DNA of 64,000 nt, taken from NCBI GenBank assembly GCA_023014365.1, contig JAEBUN010000025.1:620001-684000 (forward strand), given 5' to 3'. The first letter of the stretch is position 1, and each line of letters starts with the position of its first letter. Below are positions 1 to 13,900 of this stretch, piece after piece. The translations under genes and the position numbers were made by a program. This DNA is from Lepiota brunneoincarnata. Lineage: Eukaryota > Basidiomycota > Agaricomycetes > Agaricales > Agaricaceae. Under the pieces are notes generated by a model. That model was not told the DNA's origin. It did not search any database and saw only the letters and a program-made list of their open reading frames with translations.

Positions 1-1250
1 GGTCATTTTGAACTTCAGGATCATCAGGAGGTGGCTGCCATGTACTATAGGTCACATGGGCCTTAGATGGAATGGTTAGCAGAGCTCTGGAAACACCTTC
101 CTAAAGAGGTATATAGCAGTAATGAAGCTGTTTGGTACAGCACCATCCAATACAAGATTGCAAGGTGGTTCAGGAGCTTTGATGCCTTGCATATGTCAAT
201 GCGATTCAGTGCAGATGGGAAGCCAGACCAGACAGCCCAGGTTGATTTCCTCATATTCACTATGTCAATTCAACAGTGATAGACATCCACTCTAAGGCTC
301 CCAAAGGGCTTCCACAGAACTTCTATGATGACATTTGGTATCACAGTCTGGATACAATTCAACAGGAGGTGCTTGATGCACAGCCTGAATTGGATCTCTT
401 ATTCCCCCTACCTATCCTTTGGTATGTTGTGTCAATATTATCAATAGCTACTCTCTCACACCAGAACCTGCAGCATTATAGAGTGATTCAAGCATGTTAG
501 GGCATGTAAAGACTGACCCTTGCCACTAAATCACCCTTCTTTGACCCCTCTTGGAAATAGTCACTACATGAAGAGCTTGTCATGATCCCTTTATTGCACT
601 TTAGGACACAAAGAAAGTGTTATATAGACATATACTTGTTACCTGCCATGCAACCTCCCACCCTTTGATGCCTCAATCATCCTTGAATAATTGTTCCCAG
701 TTGAATCCAGCCAGAGTTGCTGCTTTGGAATGGCTTTGTGAGGTAGAGCAACATTTACATGCAGATGCTCTGGGATGAATTTATGTCCCACTCCTTTCAA
801 TTTGTGGGTTCACCAGAAAACCATTCCATTATTGATTCATTCATCAAGCCCAATACACTACTCTTGGACATGGTCTCACCCAACAACTCCTTTGCCATGT
901 CCCATGAGAGTTGGTTGGACCAGGAGCATCAGATGGCTAGGGACTTTCTCAACCACTATGCCAATGATGGAGAACTTGCACCATGATTGAGCTGCTTGCT
1001 CTTGGAGATACAAGCAGACAAAATGCATTTGAATCAGCTAAAGCAAGGTGAATGGAAGAGGCAGAGAAATCTAGTGCAGGAAGTGAATCAGGTCAACCCT
1101 GGTAAGCTGTGTGCTAGTGAACAAATGGACCTAACTCATGCCTTCTACAGGGGAGTATATGGTGTCACCATTCTTGGCCATGGATCCCTGATTGATCATC
1201 ATTTACATTACCACACTCTCCATTTACCTGCTCTCTGGCACTAATATGCC
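1..1250 (+). pseudogene. unidentified coding relic
   Basis: Short plus-strand open stretches (67-279, 276-500, 759-986, 987-1244) follow one another and read like fragments of one decayed protein, separated by stops and frame changes. One stretch has a Trp/Phe-rich run around residues 9-40 (WKHLP, WYSTIQYKIARWF), and the next carries FYDDIWYH and a leucine-rich end. I do not recognise a family. The nearby CACTA relic on the same strand makes a transposon origin plausible, but this is inference. No intact gene is visible. Confidence 0.35.
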
Positions 1251-2512
1251 AAAATTTCGAATATACCCAGAAAATCGAATTTAATTGACTTATACCCTCG
1301 GAATTGAGGCAGAAACTCTTGATAACCCTTAGCAATAGGGAATAAGAGGGCCAGAACGAGTCCCAAGTTGCTGGCCAGGCAAGGAAATACCTAGGATGTG
1401 ACCCAAGGCCCTAATATGTCAACTCATTGGCAAAGGGATAATTAATGATTAATGGTACATCATGGGTATACAAACATTCCTAGCTACGTTTGTCTGAAGC
1501 CACAAACCAAGGGAAAATAGAGTGAAACTCAACAGTTTATGATCTGAGGGGTCACCTGGAGAAGGAACAAGGCTATCTGATTTATTCACTAAAGTTTAGA
1601 TGTCTGGAGGAGATTCAGGGAACTCCAGGAGACTAAAATGGAAGGAGCCAACCCAATTATGGTGCCAAAACATCAGATAACCTAGTTGGGAAATGGGCTT
1701 CAATCATGAAACATAGGGAGAACTGCCAATGGGGTGAGTAGGAGGATGCATCAGCCATATGATATCACTTAGAATGGAAAAGCTAGAAAGGAAAAGGATG
1801 TGTAAGCTATTCCTAAATATGTATGAAGCACTGCATGTATTAGTAGTATAAAATAAGGCCATCAAGGGGGGGGCAGGGCAAGCATTCTGCCAGGATTCTT
1901 TCCCCCCATCAATTACAGTGTTTAACATCTCATTTGACCATCTGAACATGCCTGTTTGTCTGTGGAGTGATTGCTTCCTAGCTAAGACATTCATGAATGC
2001 CCAAGAGATTGATTACTAGCTTGAGGACCACTTGTCTTGGTGATGTTTGTAAGGGGACACTCCAGACACCTCAGCAACACCTCCATTAACCCTATCGACA
2101 CCCCTGTGCCCTCCAATGCATTATATATCCCTCCCTTCAAATGCTCACACTGCAAACACAGCCAGAATACTCCATACACTCCCTCACTGTCCAGATAAAA
2201 CCCTCCCTCATTCCCTCTCATTCCTACAGACTCTAGACTATCATATTCACATCCCACATTCATTTCAACCACACCAGGCCTTGCGCAACCTAGAGACACC
2301 ACAGCTAAGCCTGGTTCGATTTATATTGATTATATAAGTTAGGTATATACATAGTTTTCGCCTGCAGGGGTTTCCTCATCCTATTCTCTTAGGATTTCCC
2401 TGCAGGTATGTGTCCTGTACATAACTCATAGTTTAATATCACTTAGGATTTCCCTGCAGTCGTTTCGGCTCCCCCTGAGCTGTCAAGGCCTCCCAGGTCG
2501 CCCTAACAATGT
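1251..2512. other. gene-free stretch, left flank of solo LTR
   Basis: No convincing coding region is seen. The stretch holds an 18-bp direct repeat (CTTAGGATTTCCCTGCAG near 2389 and 2442) and a 24-bp segment near 2014 (starting TAGCTTGAGGACCACTTG) that recurs near 3850, on the other side of the solo LTR. The LTR therefore landed inside an older repeat whose halves lie on both sides. Confidence 0.5.
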
Positions 2513-3810
2513 TGATATGCTGATTTCATGCCTATACATGAATTCCATACTCCGGAACAATTCTCTACATAGAATCATTGGCTATATCATTAAAGAACTC
2601 TATAGAGGATTGGTACTATGTCCCGTAGTAGCCAGTTCAACCGAATTGAGGATATTTGAGCCTTGGAAATGTTCAAACCAGTTCATTAGCAATAAGCTTA
2701 GTGAACCAAGCTATCAGAACGCTCTCTGGAGGGATTCAGGACTCTACATAGCCTATCAAATATACTCCAGTCGCATCAAGGGACCTTACAAGCAGTTTTC
2801 TGATGAACTCGGATTTGTTTGAACCTAAAGAATGTACATAGTGGCTGTTGCAGGTGTATTACGCCTATAGCGAGCTCAATAATGATGACCGGACCTCAGA
2901 ATGGAACGTCCAATGTTTGGGAGGCAACACCTGATGCCCAAAACCCTAGAAATATCAAAGACTCATAATTAATGAGTGCTTTGTGGGTCCCGGCACCTCA
3001 GCATACTGCCTAACTGAGATTAATTACAACGGATCAAGGGATTGTCCATCCGCTATACATTCTGATCATAATTGATCCAGAGGCTTAATGTGCTTGCGTG
3101 GATGCAGAATAATGCAGACAAGCACAGAACACATCTGGCTGGATTGCCATTTGTCAATCAGAGAAAAGCCCATAACCCAGGGTAAGGTAGAAATGCTGCC
3201 AAACCTTCCAAAATATTCTACAGTGCCTGTAACAATTAAGCTTATTGTTTCTATTTCATATTTACTATCTCTCATATGTATCTAAACAATATAAATACAG
3301 TTGTGCTTGTTCATGGAGAAGCAAGAGGTCTCACCCCTGCTTCCACACGCAAGTCTGCAAGCCATGATCAAGAATGGTTTCAGAGGACTATTTAGTGTGC
3401 ATCGTTAAGTGTGATTTCTTTGGTCATTGACCAACCCAGAGACAGAGACAGAGACAGAGAACAGAGTTTCAGAGTTCCAGAGTGCTAGAGACAGAGACAG
3501 AGACCAGAGTAGAGTTCAGAGACCAGAGACCAGAGACCAGAGACCCTGTGCTTTGAATTGACAGGGATTGTCCTTTCACTGTTGCACTGTATGGCTAAGA
3601 TAACTTCAACAGCTGTTCGTTAACCTCTAAAACACTACTCTCTTGAATTTCACTGTCAGAACGCACCCCCAGAACACCCCCAAAAGATGAAACTGTTCAT
3701 TATCTATCTCATACTACTTGTATTAGCTTAAGCTTATTGAATTTTGGCTAAGCTTAGTGAAGACAAGCCCTCTATCTATATAAAAACCCACGAACATTTC
3801 TACCTTTTCA
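2513..3810 (-). mobile_element. solo LTR (copy A) of the 1.3-kb Ty3 LTR family
   Basis: This 1298-bp block is the reverse complement of the blocks at 20049, 45966 and 54648. On the coding strand of the family (here the plus strand as printed) it begins TGATATGC and ends CCTTTTCA, giving the TG...CA ends of an LTR. It is flanked by ATGT at 2509-2512 and ATGT at 3811-3814, a 4-bp target duplication. No internal retroelement sequence is attached, so it is a solo LTR left by recombination. It contains a GAGACA-type simple repeat (about 3440-3545) and four TAAGCTTA palindromes. The strand follows the convention used here for the family: this copy lies opposite to the other three. Confidence 0.9.
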
Positions 3811-3814
3811 ATGT

Positions 3815-4130
3815 CTAGGATCCTAAGTGGTGATTGACTTCAGAAATTGAATACTAGCTTGAGGACCACTTGTCTTGGGGACATCTAGGATCCTAAGTGG
3901 TAGTCATACCTTCTTAGCTAGCCTGCCAGCTTGAGAACCATTCATCTAGGGGATGCTTAGGATTCTAAGTACTAGTGGTAGACTTAATCAGTGATTGAGG
4001 ACCATTGTCCAAATACATTAGGCTCCTAATTGTGACTTGTTCAAACTTTTGGGTTAGCTATGAGTAAAGTTATTCATGTGCTATCCTTGTTGACTTGAGA
4101 GCCATCTGTGAAATGAGTTAGATCTCTAAG
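3815..4130. repeat. degenerate tandem repeat, ~70-bp unit
   Basis: Units starting near 3815, 3886, 3959, 4020 and 4121 share a head like CTAGGATCCTAAGTGGT and a tail like AGCTTGAGGACCACTTGTC, with decreasing similarity. The tail also occurs near 2014, left of the solo LTR. The function is unknown. The stretch up to about 4400 shows no gene. Confidence 0.6.
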
Positions 4131-4416
4131 TTAACAAACTCTTTATCCTTGAACTATTAGCAAGTAAAGTTACTTGCTCACTAGTTCACAATTTGTTGAG
4201 TACTACTATTGTCAAGTGATGATAGAACAGAACTCGACTTTCGCACCATCATTCTCTGAGTTTGATAAATTTCCGAGCTCCATGAACTTAGCATTCATGA
4301 AAGGTGTACACTCCTTCTCACTAGCTTGAGTGTATTGAGCATGCCTGTAACCTTACCTGGGGACAAAAACCAATTACCTTTTCAGTGCCTCACAGAACCA
4401 TTGCAGCTTCTATCTT

Positions 4417-7400
4417 GTGGCATTCCAGTTATTTCAAAATATTTTACTCCAGTCAAATGATACCCTTGCTGGCCATGTGTCTTCAATCCCCAAGATGGTT
4501 GAGCCACTCACCCACCACTTGAATATCCAGCCAAAGTCTTGTCCTTATATATGCTGTCCTCACTGCTTCTGCCTCTATGAGCCCAATGACAAGTACCCCA
4601 AAAATTGCACTCACATTGAGGCTCCTGGAGAACAACTGTGTGGTAGCACACTGCAAGATCAGGGAACAAACAAGCCCAAGAGGGAGTATGTCATGCACGA
4701 TTTCAAGGATTGGCTTGCTCAACTTTACACCCACCCTGGCATGGAAGAGCTCCTCAATAGCAGCAATCTCTCTTCTCCCACCCCTGAAGTGATGGCAGAT
4801 ATATGGGATGCTCCCACTCTCAGGGATTTCAAAGGACCAGATGGGAAGGGTTTTGTATGGAGCAGTGGGACTGAGGGCCACTTAATTTTTGGTCTCAATT
4901 TTGATGGGCTCAACCCATATGGGAACAAACAGCCTGGGAAACAGGTCACAGTCAGTGTCTTGTATCTGACATGTCTCAATCTCCCTCATACAATATGGAA
5001 TTGAATGGAAAACATCTTTCTTGTTGGGATCATCCCTGGCCCAATGAAACCCTCCCTAACTCAGATAAATCATCTCCTAAGGCCCCTCATTGATGTACTC
5101 CTGGAGCTTTGGAATGTTGGGATATTTCTTAGACATACCCTGCTGTTCCCAGCTGGCAGGAAAGTTACAGCTGCTCTCATTCCCCTTATCTGTGACCTAC
5201 TCACTTTGAAGCAAGTGGCTGGTTTCAGAGCCCACAGCTGCATGCACTTTTGTTCACATTGTCAATTGACACTTGATGACCTCCTGAATCTTGATTTTCA
5301 GTTGTGGAAGCTGTGCACCAAGGAAACCCATATCAAGAGAGCAAAAGCATGGAAAAATGCTTCAACCAAGCTTGAGCAGGATGTCATATTCCAAAAATAT
5401 GGGATACAGTGGTCAGAACTGTTATGCTTGCCATATTGGGACCCCACATCATTCATTGTGATTGATTCAATGCACCTCTTCTTCTTAGGCCTTTTTCATC
5501 ACCATGCTATCAATGTCTGGGGGATGGATGCAAAAATGATGGATGGTGAGAGCAAGACCTACCAAGCACTGAGGGAACTGATTGCTGAGGAGGAAATGTG
5601 CTAAGCTCATAAGGCATTCTCAGATGGTGTTTTCTCTAACTACAGGGAATGCAAAAGAATACCCTTGTCCATTTATGCTCAGAATTGAAACTATGGTTTG
5701 GTGGACACAAATGCAACCTAGTAGTAAATCTTTGCACAGTAAATATCTGTACAATTTTCACTGGTAATTTGCTCACATTATGCAATACAGGGAATCCCTC
5801 CCAGCTGATCACCCTACACTCAACTACATACCTCCTCAACAATCAACTGATCCAATCCTCACCCCCAAACCAGCTCAATTTAACTCCTGAGTAGGTCTGA
5901 ATTGGGCTTATAGTTTTAGTACATCACTGATATTATATAGCACCTTATTGCTGCTGTTCTAGACCTTACTTTGCCCACAACAACCCCACAACCAACCTCC
6001 TGTTTAACCAATGACAGCCAACCATTGGTTCTGATGACCCAGAAGATTACCAGCTACTGGGACTTTGTGAACAAAACAATGATTGTAGGACTCAGGAAAA
6101 TGCTGCTCATCCAACTTCTTGAAGCACAGGGAGTCTCTGAAAATTTGAAGTCTCAGACTAAGGCAGAGCTAGTCAAGCAAGTGCAGATGATGGTATGCTG
6201 TTGGGAACAGTCAATCTCAATTAGGGTATTGATACTACACAGTAAAAGAACCAGAGAATCATTGGTGAGGATGAGAAACTCAAAGATCCTACTTTATGTT
6301 GCCAGGGGTACCACCATACTCTCTCACAGGCAAATAGTTTTGGGTGGGCACAGCCACCAGCAGATGAAATGGAACTGGAATTCTAGGAGATGGCCTGAAT
6401 AGAGCCTATTGCAGAAACAAATGTGAGTTCTATTCTAATGTTCTTAGTTTGCCTTGCCTGATGAGTTCAGCCTTGTCAGAACACTTCCAAGCCCCTGGCA
6501 CTCAATATCCCTTGTCTACTGAGGCTCAGAGAGCAACTGAAGACATGCATCCTGGGCAAAAACACCATTGCAGAAATTAGAAAAGACATGTCCAGATTGT
6601 CTCTTCCATCATGGGTTTCAAAGGGTCCTGCTTATCCTGGTCAAGCAAAGGGCAATAAACTATATGCTGATCAATGGTAGTATTTTATCATCAACCTTCT
6701 GATCATGCTGACACACTTGTGGGGCTTCAAGCCCAAAAACAGCCATAAATTCAGGATGCTGGAGAATTTTTTCTATTTGATCAGTGCTATCAAGATTGCC
6801 TTGATGTGTGCTATCACCAAAGAGCACATTGCTCTGTATGAAGACTACATATACAAGTATCTATTGACTTTGATAGAGCTCTATCCTGGTTTTCAACTTA
6901 CACCCATCCATCACATTACCTTACACTTGGGGGAGTTTTTGTGACAGTTCAGTCCAACACATGGCTGGAGGTGCTTTGCATTTGAGAGATATAATTACCT
7001 ACTACAACAATCATCTACAAATAAGCTATTTGGTTTGTCCCATATTTGCCGGTCAACACATAACATGTCAACTCATTCTTCAACAGGTCAAATGAAGGAA
7101 CAATGTTCAAGAAATTCTGCATGGTGCAGAATCTACATGTTCTCCTTAATGCTTCACAGCTTCCCAAGCAGCTCTGCCCCCTCATCAACAAGTTCAACCA
7201 GACCTTTGATAGTGATATTTGGGATACACTCCAAAGTGAGGATCTGACAAATTACCAAGGTGATGGTGACTCCTAGTCTGGGGGTGCTACAGCTCTACAA
7301 GGGAGTGCATATCACTTATTGGTTGCATGGGTCAATCAAAACCTTAGTTGCAAAGTCACCAAAATTCCCCAGATTGCAAAACAGTGTAATGTTGTGCACA

Positions 7401-7870
7401 GTAATATTTTGTATCAGGTTTCCCACTGTTCAGTTCAGAACAGCCAGGTTATGTTTCACTGGGGTGGCTCTGATACATTTAGCTGGGGTGCAGGCCTCAT
7501 CAACATGATTTTTGATCATGAGCTTGAAATGACAGGGGGAAATCATTTGACAAGCACATTCCTCCTCATTGAGCCCTATAAACCAGCAGTCCTTGATGCT
7601 GACAGTGAAACATGCATGCTCCCATGGGTGTTTTATTGGGATGCATGGTTTTCATCCATACTGGGTCAACTTTTTCACAAACAAGTCACACAACCTGTTC
7701 TTGTACATGTGGATCAGATTCTTAGCCATTTTGGTCATGCATTGACCGACTATTGTGACAGCTCCAGACATGAAATTTTCCAGGCCATTCTGCTTGAGAA
7801 AGTAAGACCAAGTGCATCATTTGTGACTCAAATAACTGAATCTTGTTCAGTAGACCCTATTTGTGCATAG
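4417..7870 (+). pseudogene. decayed CACTA-type transposase (Transposase_21 family)
   Basis: Fragments in order match the fungal CACTA/Transposase_21 protein. At 4417-5004 there is an N-terminal cysteine cluster (CPYICCPHC) followed by the region ending in DGLNPYGNKQPG and NLPHTIWN. At 5005-5604 come the conserved IIPGP, the LRPLIDVLLELW run, a CSHC-type cluster and YWDPTSFIVIDSMH. At 6705-7010 is the histidine-rich HHITLHLGEF and FAFERYNYLLQ region, and at 7319-7870 the C-terminal domain. The first two pieces are in adjacent frames across an in-frame TGA (5002-5004). Later pieces are separated by stops and frameshifts, and 5605-6700 is badly decayed. The catalytic region is incomplete, so the element is dead. 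CACTA terminal repeats were not found. The family call is from recognised motif order. Confidence 0.8.
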
Positions 7871-10800
7871 AATAAGTTCGTTTGGAGGGTCCATGTATAC
7901 CCTGAATACCATATATGTATTAGCTATTTTATTCCTTGGTGTAAAACACAGCAACTGAGATGAGCTGCACACTAAGGATGGGATGTGTTTGGTTTGTCAG
8001 GCACTTCTTTACTCCTAAAAGGTAAACACTGGTTACTCATTCATCAACAAATAGATTCACAACACCCACCACTTCAAGGGCATTCATTCCTAACAACATT
8101 TTCCACATCAATGGTGCAAGCACCCCAGTTTTTATGCTGAAAACTACATGGAAGACTCTTGAAGATTTGATGGTGAGTTTTCAAGAATCACACTCCTCAC
8201 TGTCCCCAAAGCTGATGCTATGAATGACAAGATACCCTCAGATCACTCCAGCTGCACAGCATGCCCACACTCGACTGGAGAATCCTCAGGGAGTAACTCC
8301 TCTAAGAATTGAATGTGGAATCTCAGAGAATCTACACAAGTTCCTACCATGAATTATGCTCCCCCAAACTAATAATACCTTGCCATCAGTCATATCCCCT
8401 GGATCCACAGTGTACCTCTGGTATGTTCCCTGCATTGACAATCAATACTTTCTCCAGGTCAAGTTCACACATGTTTTCTGCAGATGAAATCCAGACAACT
8501 TTCTTGTGTGTGATCTCACCAACCAACTAATTTCATGGATTCTAATGGATTCTCCTGTACTCAGGGTCATATTTAGAAAAGTGTTCCAAGATCACACTGA
8601 TTTTTGTACAATGACAATAGCCTCTGTTTCCACCAGACTGTGAAGATTCCAAGGGGTTTTGCTGTAGAACCTGCCACTGATCAGCTCAGAATCACAAGGA
8701 TTCCAAGGTGATATTTTCTACCCATAAACTATAGCCTCCTAAGCTGATGTCTTGACCAGCAAGATATCCACAAGTCATATCAATCTTGGCAAACACTCAA
8801 CCAGCCCAATGTCAGATATTTCCTGATTCTAGCTGTCCAACTTCTGGAGGTGTCAGATGTGCCTGCTGGGCCTCTCTGTTTGGATCCATGGGGTGCTCCT
8901 TGGCTCTGAAACAAACAAAGAGAAGAGGACTAAAGGAATGTCAATGCTTAATTCAGATTCTCAAATAATCTGCAAGTTCTTGCATATGAACCATTTGAAT
9001 TTTCCTCCTTGCAATCAGGATCATGCTGGCCCAGCCCCAGTAGGCATGCCAGCCTATCTTTTGCAGTGTGCAGACACTGTTGTATTGAGACCCTAAATAC
9101 ATTACACTTACCACAGAATCTAGATGAATCTGAAGGGCTCTGCCAGATGGAATACACAAACAGTAGACATGGACTTGTAAGTCAATCATTAGAAGACTTT
9201 GTTCAATCCTTACCTCTTACCTCTCACATCTTGCCTCTCACCTTTTGTCTCTCACCTCTCATGTTTTCTCTTGCCTCTCACCTCTCACCTCTCACCTCTT
9301 GCCTCTTGCCTCTCACCTCTCACCTCTCACCTCTCACCCTCTCACTCTCATCTCTCACCACCCAACCACAATGGTGCAGCATATTGCCAGGAGGCCTGTT
9401 GAATCTCACCCCCGACCATTCAAGGTAAGTAACTGTTTGGTATTCGATTGTGATACATACTCATGGAATGGTTCCAGCACAGACACTGCATGGAGGTCTA
9501 CATCAATCATCGCTGGATTAAAGCAGCTTTCCAGTGGTACAACTATATATCGAGGAGGATTGTTGGAGTGGTAAGTTCTAGGTCCCTGAGATCAGCATAA
9601 ATATCTAATTGCCTGGGCAGTGGAGACAGTTTTGCATCGGTGGTATGATTATTACTGACCATGACAGGGAGAAAAGGGTACATGCATTGGCTGAAATCTG
9701 AAGGCTGTTTGGTAGGTAAGTACAATGTCTCATTTCCTGTAGGGATAAGATTATCTGACCTTCGTTGATCTTTCAGATAGATTTCCTTCAGATAATGTAT
9801 ATGGAATCCTACCCATGCCTCCCATTTTTGTCTGACAAAGAGAAGGGGAATGGACATTGTGAGTTTCCCTGATGTCATGCTCTGAGTGAGTGTGCGCTAA
9901 ATGTATCAACCACCTATCAGACAAAGCATTCATAGATGAGGATACCCAGCAATTTTCTCTCTGTCACAGTTGGAAATGGCTCCAACCTGCTCCAGGCAAG
10001 TACACCCCTAGCTCAACAATCCATGTATCATTTGTGTAGTACATGATCAACATTCACCCCCTGAATCATGACAAATCTGAGCAATTACCACTGAATTGCA
10101 CAGAAGCCCAGATGCATATAACTCCCCCATCTATTGCTTGCCAGGATGCTACCACCCAGGTACAGATCTTATTAATGTCACTTCTCTAGCCACACTAATG
10201 TATCTCCCAGAGCCTTGCTCAAATTCATGTTTACTGGCATGAATACCACTACTGTCCATTCACTCAAAACTGATGACAGAATTTATGACTTCAGCACTAA
10301 ACAGTTCTGGTGAAGTATTTTTCACATAGTGAGACTGTGTATTCAATATTCCTTGTACCTTTCCATGACCTTATTCTGAATATACAGTGACATTTTGTCA
10401 CAATTTTATTTTAATATTGCTTCAGGCCTACCAAAACCATATCATAGCTTTAACATGGGATTGCCGAAATGCATGTCTTTCAGTACCTCTCAAATTTAGA
10501 AATACTAGTCCAGCTTGTTTTTTTTGTATATACCTTAAACCTGATCCTGATAAGGATTTGATATGCCACCTGCATTATTAAGAGTATATTTTGCATTAAT
10601 TTTGTGAAATTATATTTGATAACTCAAAAAAAGTATATCTGATATCCCATTTGACATACCAGAATATTCTTTATGATATGTATTTGATATGTTATGTGGT
10701 TTATCAGATTCATGCTCAGGTTATAAATAAAATATTATTTTAATATGCCATTTGTCTTATCAGTTCACTGGTGCAGTGAATAAAACAAGGGTTTGGATTC

Positions 10801-10927
10801 ACTCCCATGAGACAAAGAGCTGAGCACGACATAGGCTAGCAACCCCCTCGACTGCGTGTATATAGCTAGGCACATGGAGATATCATATAGTATCACAGAA
10901 AGGATCGCAACCAAGTTGTGGTATACA
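7871..10927. other. gene-poor DNA
   Basis: Only short open frames occur, none with a recognisable domain, and composition becomes AT-rich towards 10.4-10.75 kb. Apart from the minisatellite at 9213-9361 I see no supported gene or element. Some of it may be the decayed 3' part of the CACTA element. Confidence 0.5.
9213..9361. repeat. CTCACCT-type minisatellite
   Basis: About twenty imperfect copies of a 7-10-bp unit (CTCACCT, CTTGCCT, CTCACCCT variants) lie in tandem. The long Ser/Pro/Leu/Thr open frames across it (9009-9428, 9199-9402) are products of this repeat and not genes. Confidence 0.9.
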
Positions 10928-13900
10928 TCAGACGCCGTAGTGTACAAACGGCACCCGCGAATGAAGTGACGCCTCGCTGGACCCCCACAGCTCCTTCATG
11001 CCTTCATGCAAAGCTCGTGCCGCACGTTCACTATTCGGTTCCCCATCAGAAAGTAGGCGCTTGTAAACATTTTCAGCAACATCTGGAGCCACTTCGTCGG
11101 GTATTGACCACGTCGTTCCAATGACACTCCGATATCCTGCTCCCAGCATGGCACCGGTAATATGTACCGCCTCGTCTGATATGTCCTCGTCTCCAGTCGC
11201 TGTTTCGCAAGCCGACAGAAAGGCGAAGTCGGTGTTAGGAAATGGTCTGGAGATGATATCTGTGATCATTAAACGCCCATCATGGAGGCAGAAGCCACTC
11301 TGCGTAGGTTCTTCCGCATCCTGAACTGCGTGACATGCAAGGTGGATCCAGCTGCTGGTTTCCATATCGGCCAGCACTCGCTCTCCAGTCGCCTGTTCAT
11401 TCTGAAGCGCTTTGAATATCCACTTCGAGTCTTCAGGGAAATGTCTGCTTATTCTCGCCATTTCTGCATTGACTCCTGGAAGTGGATTGAGACCCGGTGT
11501 GTTGGCCATGGCGATGCCGGTAAGTCGTTTGAATGGCTTCTGTTTTACCTCCCTCGCTTCCAGCAAGGCATTGACCGTCGGGGTATACGATGACACAACA
11601 TAGCTGGATGTCTCATCCCTTCCTTCTGCACCTTTGCGACCTGCGGCATGGAGCGGAAAGAAGGTGAGGGGGCCCGTCGGACACCACCAAATACGAGGGG
11701 GGTGTAGAGAGCCCGATCCCCCTGTCTAGAACTGATGTTAGTGGATATAATCTGCTGCTGCAACGAGTGATCCTTACGATCAAGCCCAAACATTGAAGAA
11801 TTGGATGTACGATGCTTGAATAGAGTTTTTCAAGAATCATAACTAGGCGTGAGCCCTTCATTGGAAGTGGCCCACCGGCACGGTCGTCCCTCCGAGAAAC
11901 TTGAGTGTTTGCAAGATATAGCCTCAGAGATTTTTGCGTCTTCTCCACGTCCTCATAACGAAGCTCAGTCAACGGGATATGATATACGTTGTCTCTGCCT
12001 CGTTCAAGTACCAAAGCATCGCAACGGCGTTGATGGACGTTGATGATAACCACAGGTCCTGACTCTGCAGCTTTCTTCAGGGTAGAGATTTTTTTCGGCA
12101 AAAGGAAGTCTTCAAAGTCTGGAAGCGATCTAATCGTTTGCAAAAGGGAATCCCACTTCTCTGCGAGGCGATGGTGACGCTGGGTTTCTTCCTCAAGGGA
12201 TCCACTGGCACTGACGGCTGACCTCGTCTGTTGCCCCCGAATGGCTGCATGCCGAAGTTCATGTGAGACTTGCGTGAACTCGATGCAGATGTCGGGATGT
12301 GCTTGACGGAGGTCGACAATGGAAGTGCGGAGATTGAATAGCTGATTCCAGACGACTGAACGCCCTTCTTCAAGCCACTCTAGAGCAAGATCCGTTTTAC
12401 CAACGTCAAGGGCAAACGCGGCTGCATCCCTCGGAAGATCACCAATCTTACTGAGCTGTGAATGGCGCGTAGCGATAGGATCTCCGACCCAAGCGATTTG
12501 TGGAATGAGATCCATGGCTCGACGGTACGCACCCATGGCAGAAGTTGGGTCGCGATCGGCGACAAGGCGAGCCCATCGTTGACACGCCGAGGATCGTATT
12601 GAAGGTGATCCAACATTTGAGGTCCCCGCTGACCTGAAGTGTGAAATGGCCTCCTCCAAGCTATCAGGTGCTTGGGTACGGCGAAATCGACTCTCGTAAG
12701 AGGTCCCAAGGTTGTAGAGCCGCTCTGGCTTATGGACATGGCCATCTGGAGTGAGCGACGCCGCCTGATGGTAGCTCTTGATTGCCTCGTTGAGGTCGCT
12801 AAGCGTCCCTGTATGCAGGAACCGACTCTCAAAGGAAATCCCGAGGTTGTTAAGCCATGCTGGCTTGTTGGCAAGCCCATCTGGGGTGAGAAGCACAGCC
12901 TGCTGATTGCTCTTGATCGCCTCCTCAAGATCACTGAGCACTTTCGTGCTCTCAAATCGACCCGCGAAGGAATTCCCGAGGTTATTGAGCCATTTCGGTT
13001 TGTCTGGATGTCCCTCCGGGGTGAGCGACACGGCCTGCTGATGATTTTTGATGGCCTCTTCGATGTCGCTGAGCTTCCCCATGGACCGAAATCGGCTCTC
13101 AAGGGAATTACCAAGGTTATTGAGCCACGCTGGTTTGTCGGGATGTCTATCTGGAGCAAGCAACACTGCCTGCTTTTTATTCTTGATTGCCTCATCGCGG
13201 TCGCTGAGTACTCCCCTATGGCGAAACCGACTCTCGAAGGAAATGCCAAGATTATTGAGCCGCCCTGGCTTATCAGCGTCTCCATCTGAGGTGAGTAAGA
13301 CGGCCTGCTGTTGGTTCTTGATTGCCTCCTCGACGTCGCTAAGTCTCTCTGTGTACTCAAAACGACGTTGGAGGGAAACACCGAGGCTGTTGAGCGACAC
13401 CGGCCTGTCGGCATGTCCATCTGGAGTGTGCAACAGACCCAGCTCCTGATTCGTGATCGCCTCCTCAATATCGCTGAGCATTCCTGTGTGCTCGAAACGG
13501 GTCTGTAAGGAGATCCCAAGCTTGTTGAGCCGCAGCGGTTTGTCATCGTCCCCATCTGGGGTGAGTAACACGGCCTGCTGGTTATTCTTGATCGCCTCCT
13601 CGAGGTCACTGAGCATCCCTGTGCGCTCAAACCGAGTCGCAAAGGAACTGCCGAGGTTGCTGAGCCACTTTGGTTTGCCGGCATGCCCAGCAGGAGTGAG
13701 CAACACGGCCTGCCGTGTATTTTTGATAGCTTCGTCAATATCGCTGAGCATTCCTGTATGCTCAAACAGAGTCTCCAAAGAAATCCCGGGGTTGCCGAGC
13801 CACGCTGGTTTGTCAGGGCGCCCATCTTCAGTAAGTAGCACCGCCTGCTGATTATTCTTGATTGCGTCCCCGAGGTCACTGAGTATTCCCGTATGGTCAA

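Noticed and set aside
2517..3285. open frames of 65-101 residues in the LTRs, repeated at 20.5-21.3, 46.4-47.3 and 55.1-55.9 kb
   Set aside because: They recur only because the LTR is repeated; they are not kept in frame between copies and both strands are open.
3420..3545. GAGACA / CTCTGT runs in the LTRs as a CRISPR-like or satellite array
   Set aside because: Simple-sequence repeat without spacers, part of the LTR in all four copies.
9009..9574. Ser/Leu/Pro/Thr-rich plus-strand frames
   Set aside because: Produced by the CTCACCT minisatellite.
12380..13900. 506-residue minus-strand frame and several plus-strand frames of 100-205 residues across the TPR array
   Set aside because: They are shadows of the 135-bp repeat; only the TPR-CHAT frame has domain sense and joins the CHAT exon.
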